NCBI GenBank assembly: GCA_020433835.1
Contig: JAGRBY010000441.1
Location: 1-6,163, forward strand
Origin: Anaerolineae bacterium
GTDB lineage: Bacteria; Chloroflexota; Anaerolineae; 4572-78; J111
Direction of reading: 5' to 3'
DNA length: 6,163 nt
The position numbers were made by a program, and so were the translations under genes. Positions 5,737 to 6,163 of this stretch are shown piece after piece. Within the stretch, counting starts at the first letter, position 1, and each line of letters starts with the position of its first letter. The notes beneath the pieces were generated by a model. The model saw only the letters and a program-made list of their open reading frames with translations. It had not been told where the DNA came from and ran no database searches.

Positions 5737-5825
5737 TAACGCCAGGCTGAGTGTCGCAAAGTTAGACAATTTTTTTGGATTGAAAATACGTCGTATCGCC
5801 ATGGCATCCCGAGCGAAAGTGACAC

Positions 5826-5877
5826 ATCCCTAAGAATTGCGTTGTCAGCAACTGTTTGGGGATTTTTCACGTTCCCC
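5826..5877 (+). promoter_or_regulatory. Possible terminator/attenuator between the PqqD-like and B2 genes
   Basis: ATCCCTAA (5826-5833) can pair with TTGGGGAT (5856-5863), with one G-U pair. An inner GTTG/CAAC stem (5841-5852) lies inside, and a run of T residues follows to 5867. This resembles a modest intrinsic terminator. The same GGGGA (5858-5862) can instead pair with TCCCC (5873-5877), which would break the first stem. The two foldings exclude each other, as in attenuators, but the alternative stem is only 5 bp. It is a weak candidate. Confidence 0.3.
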
Positions 5878-5882
5878 GTTGA

Positions 5883-5887
5883 AAGGA
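5883..5887 (+). promoter_or_regulatory. Ribosome binding site of the B2 gene
   Basis: AAGGA ends eight bases before the ATG at 5896. The next downstream ATG codons in this frame (residues 24 and 40) fall inside the conserved N-terminal region, so the ATG at 5896 is the best start. Confidence 0.65.
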
Positions 5888-5895
5888 TACCTTGA

Positions 5896-6163
5896 ATGAA
5901 GCGTTGGAAAACAAAAATCAAAAACCGACTGCACAATTTGCGTCAGATACGCAGCTTGGGCGATATGCTGCTGTTTAGTCATATTTTTTTGTTTGCCGCT
6001 ATTGTGCCGCGTATGAGCCGCTTTGGCGTTCCGAAAATTGAGCGCCTTGTCACGCCATCACGTATAGCATCTCATACCAAGCCGATCCACGTTCAGAAGA
6101 TAATCGACCTGACCGATGCCGTACTTCGCTTTGGTTCGCCACTGGTGCAAAGCCGTTGCTTAC
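5896..6163 (+). CDS. Lasso-type B2 transglutaminase-like leader peptidase, 3'-truncated by window edge
   Basis: Only the first 89 residues are present. They follow the N-terminal pattern of lasso peptide biosynthesis B2 proteins: a basic start (MKRWKTKIKNRL), a hydrophobic stretch LGDMLLFSHIFLFAAIVPRM (21-40), ERLVTPSR (49-56), then HVQKIIDLTDAVLRFG (65-80) leading to SRCL (86-89). C88 is at the position of the catalytic cysteine ('CL-x-R' block). The His and Asp of the triad would lie beyond the window. B2 proteins cut the precursor after the leader, next to the conserved Thr, with help from the PqqD-like B1 protein. Here the cut would release GFFGTFYP. The 159-base gap after the PqqD-like gene is larger than expected for a tight operon and contains a possible attenuator. 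The family call rests on the N-terminal pattern and context. Confidence 0.87.
   Translation, partial: MKRWKTKIKNRLHNLRQIRSLGDMLLFSHIFLFAAIVPRMSRFGVPKIERLVTPSRIASHTKPIHVQKIIDLTDAVLRFGSPLVQSRCL

Noticed and set aside
5801..5832. Stretch around CATCCCGAGCGAAAGTGACA that resembles an interspersed repeat of the 'GAGCGAAGCGA' type
   Set aside because: Only one degenerate copy is present in the window, so repeat status cannot be supported here.

Overview
The window looks like part of a Chloroflexota (Anaerolineae-like) genome. The main clue is the C-terminal tail of the first protein (…LYFPLLIK), a short '[LF]PL' ending common on exported Chloroflexota proteins. The moderate GC content and the RiPP gene set fit but do not prove this. 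All genes are on the + strand.

Layout. (1) Positions 2-2413 hold the 3' part of a large exported nuclease of the YhcR/ExeM type: an OB-fold-like region, then an endonuclease/exonuclease/phosphatase domain. It ends at a good intrinsic terminator (2435-2484). (2) Positions 2414-2794 are AT-richer non-coding DNA with a first palindromic repeat element (A). (3) A RiPP (ribosomally made, post-translationally modified peptide) cluster then runs to the end of the window. It has a 58-residue precursor (2795-2971), a gap with a hairpin and two inverted-repeat elements (B and D), an HPr-kinase-like kinase (3332-4336), a radical SAM protein with a SPASM/twitch-type C-terminus (4312-5370), a third palindromic element (C) bounded by a 15-bp direct repeat, a PqqD-like leader-binding protein (5455-5736), and the start of a lasso-type B2 leader peptidase (5896 to the window edge).

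How the genes fit together. The precursor carries the lasso-peptide leader signature (aromatic-x2-P-x-L-x3-G-x5-T) that PqqD-like (B1) proteins bind and B2 proteases cut next to. The predicted core, GFFGTFYP, is only eight residues long and has no Asp or Glu, so it cannot form a lasso macrolactam ring. No asparagine-synthetase-like cyclase is seen in the window. A radical SAM enzyme and an HPr-kinase-like protein sit where the modifying enzymes would be. The simplest reading is a lasso-derived leader/B1/B2 system re-used to deliver a short aromatic core to a radical SAM enzyme, and possibly a kinase. This is the best candidate for an undescribed system. The product chemistry is inference.

Three copies of a GGTGACAGTCAC-ended palindrome lie in the gaps around these genes. 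One of them inserted between the radical SAM and PqqD-like genes and left a 15-bp duplication that exactly preserved the radical SAM C-terminus.
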